DNA of 28,579 bases, from contig DEIV01000149.1 of the NCBI GenBank assembly GCA_002352665.1, positions 1 to 28,579 of the forward strand, read 5' to 3'. The translations under genes were made by a program, and so were the position numbers. Numbering within the stretch: the stretch's first letter is position 1; the number at the start of each line of letters is the position of its first letter. This stretch comes from Flavobacteriaceae bacterium UBA2765. GTDB taxonomy: Bacteria; Bacteroidota; Bacteroidia; Flavobacteriales; Flavobacteriaceae. Below are positions 9,051 through 18,973 of this stretch, in pieces. The notes below the pieces were generated by a model. It was not told the origin of the DNA and made no database searches. It saw only the letters and a program-made list of their open reading frames with translations.

Positions 9051-10610
9051 ATGACTAAAGAAAAATTATTTACCATTAAAGTAGCACTAATAGTAGCTAT
9101 GGGAGGTTTTTTAATGGGTTTTGATGCCTCAGTAATTTCGGGAGTAATCAAATTTATTGAACCTGAATTTGAACTGACCAAACTAGAGTTGGGATGGGCA
9201 GTCAGTTCTTTGAGTCTTACCGCTACGTTGGCAATGATGACTGCTGGTCCTTTAAGTGACAAATTTGGTAGAAAAAGGTTACTTAAATATACCGCAATTA
9301 TTTTTGCCATATCTGCTATTGGATCAGCTTTAGCCCCAAATTTTATAATTTTTGTAATTGCCCGAATGCTTGGTGGTTTTGGTGTTGGGGCATCATTAAT
9401 TTTAGCACCTGTTTATATAGCTGAAATATCTCCTGCAAAAATGAGAGGTCAAATGGTATCTTTTAACCAGTTAAATATTGTTTTAGGAATCTCAGTAGCA
9501 TTTTTTACAAACTACCTTATTCTACAACTCGGACAGTCAGATACAAGTTGGGCTCAATCACTAAAGTTAGATCAGTGGAACTGGCGTTGGATGTTAGGAC
9601 TTGAGATTCTTCCGGCAATACTGTATTACGTCGCATTGTTTATAGTTCCTAAAAGTCCTCGATGGCTAGCGATGCATAAGAGAGAAGACGAAGCCTTAGA
9701 GATTATGAAAAAAGTAACTACTGAAGAAGATGCAAAAGAACAGCTAAAAGCCGTACATAATAGTATAGTTGGAGATACAGAAAATGAAAAAGTATCAATA
9801 AAAGAATTATTTAAACCAGCTATGAAATTGGTGTTAACCATCGGAATCGGATTGGCTATATTACAGCAAATTACAGGAATGAATGCTGTTCTATTTTATG
9901 CACCTATGATCTTTGAACAATCTGGTATTGGTACAGACGCTTCGTTTATTCAGGCAATTCTGGTAGGACTTACAAATTTAATATTTACAATTATTGCAAT
10001 TCTATTAATTGATAGACTTGGCAGAAAACCATTACTAACTTTTGGCTTGGCAGGGATGACTATAGCCATGTTTGTTTTAGCATTTGGGTTTAATTCGGCT
10101 ACATACACTTTATCTCAGGAATCTACGAAAGAGCTTCCAACCGAAATTAATCAATCGCAATTGACTTCTCTTATTGGTCAAACTTTTAATGATGAATTAA
10201 CATATAAGGCTGCATTAACCAAAGTGTTGGGAGAAGATACTTTTAAAGAGCACGAATCGGGACTAATAACTGCTGCTGCAAGCATTAATTCAGCACTTAT
10301 TTTATTTGGTATCTTACTATTTGTAGCCTCATTTGCAGTATCTATTGGTCCAATTATGTGGGTGATGTTTTCTGAATTATTCCCTAACAGAATCAGGGGT
10401 ATTGCCATTTCATTTGTAGGATTGATTAGCTCTGCTATTAGTTTTGGTATACAACTTATTTTCCCATGGGAGTTAGCCAATCTAGGAAACACGATGACTT
10501 TTTTAATTTTTGCTGTTTTTGCAGCTATAGGTTTTGTCTTTATAATATGGAAAGTTCCGGAAACCAAAGGAAAATCTTTAGAGGAATTAGAAGCATTGTT
10601 GGTTAAATAA
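9051..10610 (+). CDS. MFS sugar porter (sugar:H+ symporter, XylE/GLUT-type)
   Basis: A 519-aa integral membrane protein with 12 predicted helices. Sugar-porter signatures are present: GRKR after TM2 (about 73-76), the TM4 region RMLGGFGVGASL, PKSPRWL (about 200-206), QQITGMNAVLFYAP in TM7 (about 272-285), DRLGRKPLL (about 321-329), and the terminal PETKGKSLEELE (about 503-514). A hydrophilic insert of about 60 residues (about 350-410) sits between TM9 and TM10; such inserts are known in Bacteroidota sugar porters. It takes up a mono- or small oligosaccharide across the inner membrane. It is tightly placed between the cytoplasmic GH94-like enzyme (18 bases before) and the sulfatase (17 bases after), which supports one transcript. 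The imported sugar, possibly methylated, is unknown. Confidence 0.93.
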   Translation: MTKEKLFTIKVALIVAMGGFLMGFDASVISGVIKFIEPEFELTKLELGWAVSSLSLTATLAMMTAGPLSDKFGRKRLLKYTAIIFAISAIGSALAPNFIIFVIARMLGGFGVGASLILAPVYIAEISPAKMRGQMVSFNQLNIVLGISVAFFTNYLILQLGQSDTSWAQSLKLDQWNWRWMLGLEILPAILYYVALFIVPKSPRWLAMHKREDEALEIMKKVTTEEDAKEQLKAVHNSIVGDTENEKVSIKELFKPAMKLVLTIGIGLAILQQITGMNAVLFYAPMIFEQSGIGTDASFIQAILVGLTNLIFTIIAILLIDRLGRKPLLTFGLAGMTIAMFVLAFGFNSATYTLSQESTKELPTEINQSQLTSLIGQTFNDELTYKAALTKVLGEDTFKEHESGLITAAASINSALILFGILLFVASFAVSIGPIMWVMFSELFPNRIRGIAISFVGLISSAISFGIQLIFPWELANLGNTMTFLIFAVFAAIGFVFIIWKVPETKGKSLEELEALLVK

Positions 10611-10627
10611 ATTAAAAAGATAATAGG

Positions 10628-12172
10628 ATGAAAACAAAAATAAAGAAAAGTATCTTACAGAAGGTTACCTTTCTTATATTATTAAGTATTTTGGTTCTTA
10701 GCTGTAAACAAAAAGAAGTAGGTAAAGCGGTAGCTGATATTACTGTAGAAAAAAAGAAACCAAATATTCTTTTTATTTCCGTAGATGATTTGAATAATAC
10801 ATTGGGCTATTACGGAAATACACAGATAAAATCGCCTCAGATAGATAAGTTAGCAAGTCAAGGTACAGCATTTGTAAATAACCATTGTCAGCAGGCCTTA
10901 TGTGGTCCGTCTCGGGCAAGTATTCTTTCAGGTTTACGTCCAGATAATGGTCAGGTATGGGAGTTATTTACGCAAGTGCGTGAGGCTAATCCTAACATGG
11001 TTTCATTACCAGAATATTTACGAAAATACGGTTATGAAACTTCAGGAAGCGGTAAAGTTTATGATGGAAGTACTGTGGATACTCAAAGAGATAGTTTATC
11101 TTGGAGCATTCCTTTTGTAAAACCTAAAGGCACACGATGGCTAGAACATACTGAAACAGAACGTTTTGCAGGAGCGAGTAATGAAAATAATAGGAACGTA
11201 CCATTTGAAGCACCTGACCGACCAGAATCTGATTTTTTAGATGCAAAAATTGTAGATGAAGGTTTAAAATTATTAGATACTATGGCTAAAGGCGATAAGC
11301 CTTTCTTTCTTGCTGTTGGAATAAAAAAGCCACACTTACCCTTTGTCGCTCCAAAAAAATATTGGGATCTGTATAACCGAGATTCCATCAAGATTGCCAA
11401 AGTTCAAGAGTTTCCTAAAAGTATACCTCCGTTTCACTTCCAACCTTCATGGGAATTGAGGAGTGGTTATGCACCTATTCCTGAAAAAGATCCGTTGCCT
11501 ATGGCAATGCAAAAAGAATTAAAACATAGTTATTATGCTTGTGTGTCGCATGCTGACAATCAAGTAGGACGATTGTTAGATGCATTAGATGACTTAGGAA
11601 TTCGAGAAAATACCATTGTAGTATTATGGAGTGATCACGGTTATCATTTAGGCGACCATTTAATGTGGAATAAATTTACAAACCTTGAACAAGCAACAGC
11701 TACGCCATTATTGATTTCTGCCCCTGGTTACACCATAAAAAATAAAACAAACTCGCCTACCGAATTGGTAGATGTTTTCCCTACACTATGTGACTTAGCT
11801 GGGATAGAAATTCCTGAGAATATTGACGGGAAAAGTCTGGTCTCTATACTTAAAAACGGTAAAGAAAAAGTAAAGAATTATGCCATGACACAATACCATA
11901 GAACAACCAAAGAGGGAATTAAACTTGAGGGTTATTCATTGCGAACAGAACGCTATCGTTATACTGAATGGGTAAAAGAAATGTTTAAAGATGGTGGGGC
12001 TAAATACAGTGCAAAGAATGTGTATGCATCAGAATTTTATGATTATGAAAAGGATTTATTAGATGCTAAAAACATGGTAAATGATAAAAAATATAAAATA
12101 ATTATTGATAGCATGAAAGTGCATATGTCGGACTATTTTAGATCACAAAAAAAGTTAGCAGATATTAATTAA
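10628..12172 (+). CDS. S1-family sulfatase lipoprotein, iduronate-2-sulfatase-like
   Basis: A 514-aa protein with a lipoprotein signal ending LVLSC (Cys26). The sulfatase core starts at KPNILFISVDDLN, with Asp53-Asp54 as calcium ligands. The formylglycine motif is C92-G-P-S-R inside ALCGPSRASILSG; Cys92 must be converted to formylglycine by a maturase that is not in this window. The second metal-binding motif is LWSDHGYHLGDH. Overall layout (ISVDDLNNTLGYYGN, GIKKPHLPFVAPKKYWDLY) resembles the iduronate-2-sulfatase branch (S1_7-like). It removes a sulfate ester from a sugar, probably in the periplasm. It shares a transcript with the MFS gene. Which carbon carries the sulfate is not known from sequence. 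Confidence 0.92.
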   Translation: MKTKIKKSILQKVTFLILLSILVLSCKQKEVGKAVADITVEKKKPNILFISVDDLNNTLGYYGNTQIKSPQIDKLASQGTAFVNNHCQQALCGPSRASILSGLRPDNGQVWELFTQVREANPNMVSLPEYLRKYGYETSGSGKVYDGSTVDTQRDSLSWSIPFVKPKGTRWLEHTETERFAGASNENNRNVPFEAPDRPESDFLDAKIVDEGLKLLDTMAKGDKPFFLAVGIKKPHLPFVAPKKYWDLYNRDSIKIAKVQEFPKSIPPFHFQPSWELRSGYAPIPEKDPLPMAMQKELKHSYYACVSHADNQVGRLLDALDDLGIRENTIVVLWSDHGYHLGDHLMWNKFTNLEQATATPLLISAPGYTIKNKTNSPTELVDVFPTLCDLAGIEIPENIDGKSLVSILKNGKEKVKNYAMTQYHRTTKEGIKLEGYSLRTERYRYTEWVKEMFKDGGAKYSAKNVYASEFYDYEKDLLDAKNMVNDKKYKIIIDSMKVHMSDYFRSQKKLADIN

Positions 12173-12175
12173 TAA

Positions 12176-12193
12176 ATGTACATTGAAGTACAT
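12176..12193 (+). terminator. Weak hairpin after the first sulfatase
   Basis: ATGTAC (12176-12181) pairs with GTACAT (12188-12193) over a 6-nt loop, and T-rich runs follow within about 30 bases. It may attenuate transcription between the sulfatase and the second GH16; support is weak. Confidence 0.3.
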
Positions 12194-12278
12194 AAATCAT
12201 AAATTTCTTTTTTATTTTTTTGCTAAATGAAAAATGAACATTAACTCAATAACATAAAAACTCTTTAAATTTTATAAT

Positions 12279-13145
12279 ATGAAGGCAATATCTAAATTAA
12301 CTGTTTTTCTATCTTTTACAATTCTGTTTTCTTGTTTGGAAAAACCTAAAAAAGAAGAGGTCTCTACACCACAAAAAAGCGATTATACATTAGTTTGGGC
12401 TGATGAATTTGATTATACAGGTAGACCGGACGCATCAAAATGGACTTATGAACTTGGTTTTATCCGAGCCAATGAAAAACAATACTATACAGATTCTTTA
12501 AATAATGCGAGAGTAGAAAATGGCAATTTAATTATTGAGGCTCGTAAAGAAAGGATTAAAAATGAAACCCCTCCTTTTCATGAAAGACCTAAATATGTTG
12601 ATGAGCTTGAATCAGCAGATTATACCTCAGCAAGTTTAACAACAATGGGTATAGTAGATTGGCAATATGCTAAAATTGAGATTCGTGCTAAATTACCTAA
12701 AGGAATAGGTACATGGCCCGCCTTTTGGATGTTGGGTGAAAATTGGGGAAAAATATCTTGGCCGGAATGTGGTGAAATAGATATCATGGAACATGTTGGT
12801 TATGACCCAACAGTAATTCATGGCACTATTCATACCAAAGCCTATAATCATGTGCTTAAAACGCAAAAAGGTAAAACTATTAAAGTAGAAAATCCTTTTG
12901 ATGAATTCCATATCTATGCTATAGAATGGACTCCGGAAAAAATTGATTTTTTTGTTAATGGCACTGTGTATAACAGCATTAAGAATGAGCATAAAACTAT
13001 TGCTGAATGGCCTTTTGATCAACCTTTTCATTTAAAACTAAATGTGGCCATAGGTGGAGGCTGGGGTGGTCAAAAAGGTATTGATGATAGCATATTCCCT
13101 CAACAAATGGTTGTTGATTATGTTAGAGTCTATCAATTAAAATAA
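12279..13145 (+). CDS. GH16 laminarinase-like endo-beta-1,3-glucanase lipoprotein
   Basis: A 288-aa single-domain enzyme with a lipoprotein signal ending ILFSC (Cys19). The GH16 fold is clear: YTLVWADEFDYTGRPDASKW, ARVENGNLIIEARKE, YAKIEIRAKLPKGIGTWPAFWMLG. The catalytic motif GEIDIMEH carries E166, D168 and E171, and GGWGG appears before the end MVVDYVRVYQL. The one-residue-bulged ExDxME form and overall length match the laminarinase-type GH16 group, which cleaves internal beta-1,3 (or mixed 1,3-1,4) glucan bonds with retention. It differs from the first GH16 (4997-6619) by having no inserted module and no sorting domain, so it probably acts while membrane-anchored. Substrate preference is inferred from family resemblance only. 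Confidence 0.92.
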   Translation: MKAISKLTVFLSFTILFSCLEKPKKEEVSTPQKSDYTLVWADEFDYTGRPDASKWTYELGFIRANEKQYYTDSLNNARVENGNLIIEARKERIKNETPPFHERPKYVDELESADYTSASLTTMGIVDWQYAKIEIRAKLPKGIGTWPAFWMLGENWGKISWPECGEIDIMEHVGYDPTVIHGTIHTKAYNHVLKTQKGKTIKVENPFDEFHIYAIEWTPEKIDFFVNGTVYNSIKNEHKTIAEWPFDQPFHLKLNVAIGGGWGGQKGIDDSIFPQQMVVDYVRVYQLK

Positions 13146-13244
13146 TTTATTATCAACACAATTAAAACTATTTATTTAAACCGCCTAATACCAAAATTGT
13201 AATTAACTTTAATGAAAATATTAATTAACCATAAATAACATATA

Positions 13245-15578
13245 ATGACACGAATTTTAATCGCTCTTCTTTCAATTACACTTCTTTTTAGTTGTGGAGT
13301 AAACAAAAAAAGCATGAAAAAAAATAAACCTTTAAGCAGTATCGATACATTGAATACTCCTATTTTGACAAGTTCTAAAACTAAAATTGATAAAAAAGTA
13401 GATTCTGTGTTGGCATTAATGACATTAATGGAAAAAATAGGTCAAATGAATCAATACAACGGGTTTTGGGATGTTACCGGGCCGGTACCTAAAGAAAGTA
13501 GTGCAGCTAAAAAATATGAACATCTTAAAACAGGACTGGTTGGTTCTATGTTAAATGTAACAGGGGTTGACGAAGTGCGGAAAGTTCAAAAAATAGTTGT
13601 TGAAGAAACAAGATTAGGAATTCCGTTAATTATTGGCTTTGACGTCATTCATGGCTATAAAACATTAAGTCCTATTCCCTTAGCAGAGTCTGCAAGTTGG
13701 GATTTAGAGGCAATCCAAAATTCTGCTAAAGTAGCGGCTAGTGAAGCTGCTGCAACAGGAATCAATTGGACATTTGCTCCTATGGTTGATATTTCAAGAG
13801 ATGCAAGATGGGGGAGAGTTATGGAAGGTGCCGGAGAGGATCCTTTTTTAGGAAGTAAAATTGCCTACGCAAGAGTTAAAGGTTTTCAAGGAGACGATCT
13901 TTCCACTACAAATACAGTTGCTGCTTGTGCAAAACATTTTGCAGCTTATGGATTTGCTGAAGCGGGAAGAGAATATAACACTGCTGATATTGGTTTATCT
14001 ACACTTCACAATATTGTACTACCTCCTTTTCAGGCTACAATTGAAGCTGGTGTTAAAACTATGATGAATTCATTTAATGAATTAAATGGAATTCCCGCAA
14101 CTGGTGACAAATTCCTGCAAAGAGATCTTTTAAAAGGAGCATGGAATTTTAAAGGTTTTGTAGTTTCAGATTGGGGCTCTGTTGGTGAAATGACCATACA
14201 CGGTTATGCAAAAGATGGTAAACAAGCGGCAGAATTTGGTGTAAATGCTGGGTCAGATATGGATATGGAGTCTTATATGTATGTAAAACACCTTGAAGAA
14301 TTGGTTAAAGAAGGAAAAGTTGATGAAAAACTAATTGATGATGCCGTTAAAAGAATTTTAAAAGTTAAGTTTGAATTAGGTCTTTTTGATGATCCTTACA
14401 AATATTGTGATGCAGAAAGAGAAAAACAAGTTATTGGTAGCAGAGAAAATAATGATGCTGTGTTAGAAATGGCAAAAAAATCAATTGTGCTACTAAAGAA
14501 TAAGAAGAAATTATTACCATTAAAAAAACAAGGATTAAGTATTGCATTAATTGGCCCACTTGCTGATGACAAACATAGTCCGCTTGGAAGTTGGAGAGCA
14601 AACGCTCCTGACAATTCAGCAATTTCAGTTTTAGAAGGATTGCAAAAGTATTCTGGTAATAAGATCACACATGAAAAAGGTGTTAAGCTCGTAGATGGTA
14701 TAGCTTCCTTTTTTGTTGAAACGCACATCAATACTACAGACAGGACAGGTTTTGAGGCAGCCATAAATGCTGCTAAAAATAAAGATGTTGTCATTATGGT
14801 TCTTGGTGAACACGGATTTCAATCAGGTGAAGGTAGAAGTCGTACTACTTTAGATCTACCCGGACTACAACAAGAACTTTTAGAAGAAATTTACAAAGTA
14901 AATCAAAACATTATATTGGTATTAATGAATGGTCGCCCATTAGCTATTACATGGGCAGATGAAAATATTCCTGCAATTGTTGAAGGCTGGCATTTAGGTA
15001 CTCAAAGTGGTAATGCTATTGCACAAGTTTTGTATGGAGATTATAATCCAAGTGGAAAATTACCTATGACCTTTCCAAGAAGTTTGGGTCAAGTACCTAT
15101 CTATTATAATCATAAAAATACTGGAAGGCCTACCTTACAAGTGCCTGAACAGGTATTTTGGTCCCACTATATTGATGAAAGTAATGCCCCACTATATGAA
15201 TTTGGCTATGGATTGAGTTATACCAGTTTTAAATATGAGAACTTAAAATTAAATAAAACTGAGTTTTCAAAAAACGAAGCAATGGAAGTAAGTGTTGAGT
15301 TGACCAATACAGGCAATAGAGATGGTGAAGAGGTAGTTCAATTATATATTAGAGATTTGGCTGGAAGCAGAACACGTCCGGTAAAAGAACTAAAAGGATT
15401 TGAGAAAGTAGCTTTAAAATCTGGCGAAAAAAAGGTCATTACGTTTACCATAAACGCTAAAACGCTTCAGTTTTATACATCAAATAATAAATGGGAAGTA
15501 GAGCCTGGTGATTTTAATATTTGGATTGGTGGTAGCTCAGATACTAATTTAAAATCATCATTTACAGTTGTAGAATAA
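13245..15578 (+). CDS. bglX: GH3 beta-glucosidase lipoprotein, BglX-like
   Basis: A 777-aa protein, the usual size for BglX-type GH3. The signal ends LLFSC (Cys17), predicting a lipoprotein. The N-terminal TIM barrel has the KH motif (ACAKHFAAYG, K230-H231) and the nucleophile in GFVVSDWGS (D309). The alpha/beta sandwich has GEHGFQSGEGRSRTTLDLPG (about residues 524-543), and a C-terminal fibronectin-III-like domain ends the protein (VSVELTNTGNRDGEEVVQLYI). It removes terminal beta-linked glucose (or a similar sugar) from short oligosaccharides made by the GH16 and GH9 enzymes, probably in the periplasm. The next gene follows after 19 bases, suggesting co-transcription. Confidence 0.95.
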   Translation: MTRILIALLSITLLFSCGVNKKSMKKNKPLSSIDTLNTPILTSSKTKIDKKVDSVLALMTLMEKIGQMNQYNGFWDVTGPVPKESSAAKKYEHLKTGLVGSMLNVTGVDEVRKVQKIVVEETRLGIPLIIGFDVIHGYKTLSPIPLAESASWDLEAIQNSAKVAASEAAATGINWTFAPMVDISRDARWGRVMEGAGEDPFLGSKIAYARVKGFQGDDLSTTNTVAACAKHFAAYGFAEAGREYNTADIGLSTLHNIVLPPFQATIEAGVKTMMNSFNELNGIPATGDKFLQRDLLKGAWNFKGFVVSDWGSVGEMTIHGYAKDGKQAAEFGVNAGSDMDMESYMYVKHLEELVKEGKVDEKLIDDAVKRILKVKFELGLFDDPYKYCDAEREKQVIGSRENNDAVLEMAKKSIVLLKNKKKLLPLKKQGLSIALIGPLADDKHSPLGSWRANAPDNSAISVLEGLQKYSGNKITHEKGVKLVDGIASFFVETHINTTDRTGFEAAINAAKNKDVVIMVLGEHGFQSGEGRSRTTLDLPGLQQELLEEIYKVNQNIILVLMNGRPLAITWADENIPAIVEGWHLGTQSGNAIAQVLYGDYNPSGKLPMTFPRSLGQVPIYYNHKNTGRPTLQVPEQVFWSHYIDESNAPLYEFGYGLSYTSFKYENLKLNKTEFSKNEAMEVSVELTNTGNRDGEEVVQLYIRDLAGSRTRPVKELKGFEKVALKSGEKKVITFTINAKTLQFYTSNNKWEVEPGDFNIWIGGSSDTNLKSSFTVVE

Positions 15579-15597
15579 TTTTAAACATTTATTGGTT

Positions 15598-17091
15598 ATG
15601 AAAACTTGGCAATATGTAATGGTACTAACGATATTATTTTATGGATGCAAAAATGGTACAAAAGAACAAACTCAACAGGCACATTCTGATCAAGGTTCAG
15701 TTAAACAACGCAATGTAATTTTTATTTTATCTGACGATCATCGATATGATTATATGGGCTTTACAGGTAAAGTGCCATGGTTAAAAACCCCAAATATGGA
15801 TAAATTAGCTAGCGATGGAGCCTATATGAAAAATGCTTTTGTTACAACTTCGTTGTGTTCGCCAAGTAGAGCGTCTATCTTAACGGGACAATATTCGCAT
15901 GTCCATACTATAGTTGATAATTACGCTCCAGATCCGGGTAATCTTACTTATTTTCCTGAATATTTACAAAAAGCAGGATACCAAACTGCATTTTTCGGTA
16001 AGTGGCATATGGGTGACCACTCAGATAAACAACAACCAGGGTTTGACCATTAGGAAAGTTTTGCGGGGCAAGGTGTATATTATAACCCAACACTCAATAT
16101 CAATGGAGAGCGAATTACATACAAAGATTCAACATATACTACTGATCTATTGACCAAACATACCTTAGAATGGCTAGATAATCGTGATAAAAACAAACCG
16201 TTTTTTGCATACCTTTCTCATAAAGCCGTCCATGCAGCATTTAAACCTGCAAAACGTCATAAAGGTATGTATATAGGAAAGAAAATTGTAAGGCCTAAAA
16301 CTTTCGCACAAACTAGCACAGATGAATATAAAAAATTGAAATGGCCAGAATGGGTAAAAGCCCAACGACACAGTTGGCATGGTGTAGATTATATGTACCA
16401 TCAAAAAACTGATTTAGATAGTGTGGTGGTTGATTATAATGAAACATTGATGGGTGTTGATGAAAGTATAGGGTCGGTTCTAGATTGGCTTAAAGCAAAT
16501 AACCTAGACGAAAGCACACTAGTTATTTATATGGGCGATAATGGATTTAGTTGGGGAGAACATGGTTTAATTGATAAACGTCATGCCTACGAAGAATCTA
16601 TTAAAGTACCTATGTTGATCCATTGTCCGGAGCTTTTTGAAGGTGGTGCAAGCATCAATTCTATGGTTCAAAATATAGATATAGCACCAACAATTTTAGA
16701 TTGTGCAAATGTTGAAAAACCCGACTATATGCCTGGAGGATCAATGCTTCAAGTTTTAAAGGGTGATACCAAAAATTGGCGTAAGAAAATATTTTATGAA
16801 TATTTCTGGGAATATGATTTTCCGATGACACCAACCGTTTTTGCAGTGCGGACAGATAAATATAAGTACATCAGGTATTATGGGTTATGGGATAGTAACG
16901 AACTTTATGATTTAGAAAATGATCCTGATGAAATGTATAATATCATAGAAAAACCAGAACATCAAGAATTAGTCAAAAGTCTTGCTAGTGAATTGTACGA
17001 TTGGTTAGAAGAAACTAAAGGAATGAATGTTCCTTTAAAACGTACGATTAAATATCCATGGGGCGATTATAAATATGAAAAACAGTATTAA
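15598..17091 (+). pseudogene. S1-family sulfatase (N-acetylglucosamine-6-sulfatase-like), interrupted by an in-frame TAG
   Basis: One frame runs from ATG 15598 to TAA 17091 (497 codons) except for a TAG at 16051-16053 (codon 152). Upstream: a lipoprotein signal ending LFYGC (Cys17), metal ligands SDDHRYD (D46, D47) and the formylglycine motif C87-S-P-S-R. Downstream in the same frame: TKHTLEWLDNRDKNKPFFAYLSHKA, the metal motif GDNGFSWGEHG, and a normal C-terminus NELYDLENDPDEMYN. The junction reads GFDH-stop-ESFAGQG; related sulfatases usually have Trp here, so one G-to-A change (TGG to TAG) explains it. A TTG six bases upstream (15592) is less likely as start than the ATG, which leads directly into the signal. 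The rest shows no decay, so the change is recent or a sequence error. As written it would give only a 151-residue piece without the second half of the active site. Confidence 0.88.
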
Positions 17092-17101
17092 AAAATGACT
17101 A

Positions 17102-18904
17102 ATGAAAAGCAAACTACTATTTCTTATCATTAAAATAGGAATTCTATTACTTATAAGCACAATGATTTTAAATTGTGCAAGTATTCCAAAAACTGAAAAG
17201 GAAATTAGCGGAAAGTTATTGATAAATCATGTTGGTTATCCTGAAAATGGAGAAAAGAAAGTCGTTTTTCAAACACTTTCAGAAAATGCTCCAATAAAAT
17301 TCAAAGTAGTAAATCAAGAAGGTAAAACAGTCTTTAAGGGTGTGTTTGCTAAAGGAGGTAAAGTAGATAATTGGCATACCGGTAAGGCCTATGAAGGTTT
17401 ATTTAGTTCAGTTATTACATCAGGAAACTATAAAATAACCACAAAATTCAATAAGAAGACTATTGAATCTGCAACTTTTGAAATTAAACAGCAGAACGTT
17501 CTTGAAAAAGCATTGCCATTACTATTGAAAGGTTTACAATCTTCTCATCCTGAACAAAAAATTAAAGACTGGGATTCTAAAGCTCCATTTTTTGGTACAC
17601 GAAAAGATTCAGTTGACCTGCATGGTGGTTGGTATGACGCTTCTGCGGATGCTGGCAAATGTTTGTCTCATTTAGGGTATAGCAATTATTTAACACCACA
17701 ACAAACGCCTTTAGTAGTATACAATCTGTTAGCAGCAGCAGAAAAGTATCAAAATAAAAAAGGAGCTAACCTTAACTTAGTTAACGATTTGATAAAAGAA
17801 GCTAAGTATGGAGGAGATTTTTTAGTTCGAATGCAAGATGATGAAGGTTATTTCTATACCAATATTTTTGATAATTGGACAGGTGACCACACTAAGCGTG
17901 AAATTTGTGCTTACGAAACCTTAGCAGGAACTAAAACAGAGAATTATCAAGCAGCATTTCGTGAAGGAGCAGGAATTGCCATTGCTGCATTAGCCAAATT
18001 AAGTACGGTAGGTTCAGGAGAATTTAGTGCTAAAACCTATTTGGAAAAAGCTGAAAAAGGTTTTCAACATTTATTTTCAGGTAATGTGAGGTATTGTGAT
18101 GATGGGGAAGAAAATATTATTGATGATTATTGTGCTTTAATAGCAGAATGTGAATTGTACAAGGCTACCCAAAAGAATAAGTATTTAGATTTTGCCCGAG
18201 AAAGAGCATTACATTTAGGTTATAGATTAAGTGGTGATGCAAATTATACGGGTTGGTTTAGTGCTAAAATATTTGAACGTCCTTTTTACCACGCTGTTGA
18301 GGCAGGTTATCCAATTATCGCATTATGTAATTATTTAGAAATAGAAAAAGAGAAATCTTTAAGAGATAAGGCTATTTCTATCATCCAGAGAGCTATAACT
18401 TTTGAGCTTACAATCACCAATGAAGTACACAATCCTTTTGGTTATCCAAGGCAATATGTAAAAGCAACGGATGAAGATAGCAAAAAAGCGACTTTCTTTA
18501 TGCCTCATCAAAATGAAACAGGGTATTGGTATCAAGGTGAAAATGCAAGAATTGCATCACTTGCTGTAGCATTTAACATTGCAAAACCCTATATGTTACC
18601 TGAGCAGAAAGAGCAAACCCAAGCGTATGTACAAAATCAAATCAACTGGATTTTAGGATTAAATCCTTATGATATGTCTATGTTAGAAGGTTTAGGGCGT
18701 AATAATCCGAAACATATCAATCAGTACAATAGAAATTATCTTGGAGGAATTGCCAATGGTATAACTTCAGGTGTACAAGATGAGTCTGACATTGCCTTTT
18801 TACCTTCAGCATATAAGGATGATCTTGCTATGAATTGGAGATGGACAGAACAATGGATACCACATGCAGGCTGGTTTATGTTAGCAATAACAACTTGTGA
18901 ATGA
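17102..18904 (+). CDS. GH9 endo/exo-glucanase-like lipoprotein with N-terminal Ig-like domain
   Basis: A 600-aa protein with a signal ending MILNC (Cys25). Residues about 35-128 form an Ig-like CelD N-terminal domain (INHVGYPENGEKKVVFQ, GLFSSVITSGNYKI). The (alpha/alpha)6 GH9 domain follows, with the base motif GGWYDASADAGK (D179, D183). The usual GH9 form is WYDAGD; the longer DASxD spacing is a variant I associate with Bacteroidota members. The probable acid is E583 in WRWTEQWIPHAGWF near the C-terminus. GH9 enzymes are inverting and act mostly on beta-1,4-glucans, with exo-acting glucosidases or glucosaminidases also in the family. It starts 10 bases after the broken sulfatase, so it is part of the same transcript. 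Its presence suggests that beta-1,4 bonds, not only 1,3, occur in the target glycan. Confidence 0.88.
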   Translation: MKSKLLFLIIKIGILLLISTMILNCASIPKTEKEISGKLLINHVGYPENGEKKVVFQTLSENAPIKFKVVNQEGKTVFKGVFAKGGKVDNWHTGKAYEGLFSSVITSGNYKITTKFNKKTIESATFEIKQQNVLEKALPLLLKGLQSSHPEQKIKDWDSKAPFFGTRKDSVDLHGGWYDASADAGKCLSHLGYSNYLTPQQTPLVVYNLLAAAEKYQNKKGANLNLVNDLIKEAKYGGDFLVRMQDDEGYFYTNIFDNWTGDHTKREICAYETLAGTKTENYQAAFREGAGIAIAALAKLSTVGSGEFSAKTYLEKAEKGFQHLFSGNVRYCDDGEENIIDDYCALIAECELYKATQKNKYLDFARERALHLGYRLSGDANYTGWFSAKIFERPFYHAVEAGYPIIALCNYLEIEKEKSLRDKAISIIQRAITFELTITNEVHNPFGYPRQYVKATDEDSKKATFFMPHQNETGYWYQGENARIASLAVAFNIAKPYMLPEQKEQTQAYVQNQINWILGLNPYDMSMLEGLGRNNPKHINQYNRNYLGGIANGITSGVQDESDIAFLPSAYKDDLAMNWRWTEQWIPHAGWFMLAITTCE

Positions 18905-18973
18905 AATGTGTATAGCTGGCAGTCAGCAGTCATGAAAGGAAAAATATATAATTAGTAGCAAAAGAATAACAAT

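Noticed and set aside
14396..14822. Open frames on the minus strand inside the GH3 gene and similar antisense frames in other genes
   Set aside because: They overlap well-supported genes, have unlikely composition and no recognisable domains; they are shadows of the real frames.
15592..15597. TTG start for the second sulfatase
   Set aside because: ATG at 15598 gives a standard lipoprotein signal with Cys17; the TTG adds only two residues.
16051..16053. TAG as a pyrrolysine codon or reassigned stop, tempting because corrinoid methyltransferases can use pyrrolysine
   Set aside because: The TAG lies in a sulfatase, not in a methylamine methyltransferase, at a place where Trp is expected. susD ends with TAG as a normal stop, and no pyl genes are visible.
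18905..18973. CAGTCAGCAGTC-like repeat between the GH9 and URO-D genes as a regulatory array
   Set aside because: Only about 12 bases with two imperfect units; too short to support an array or operator.
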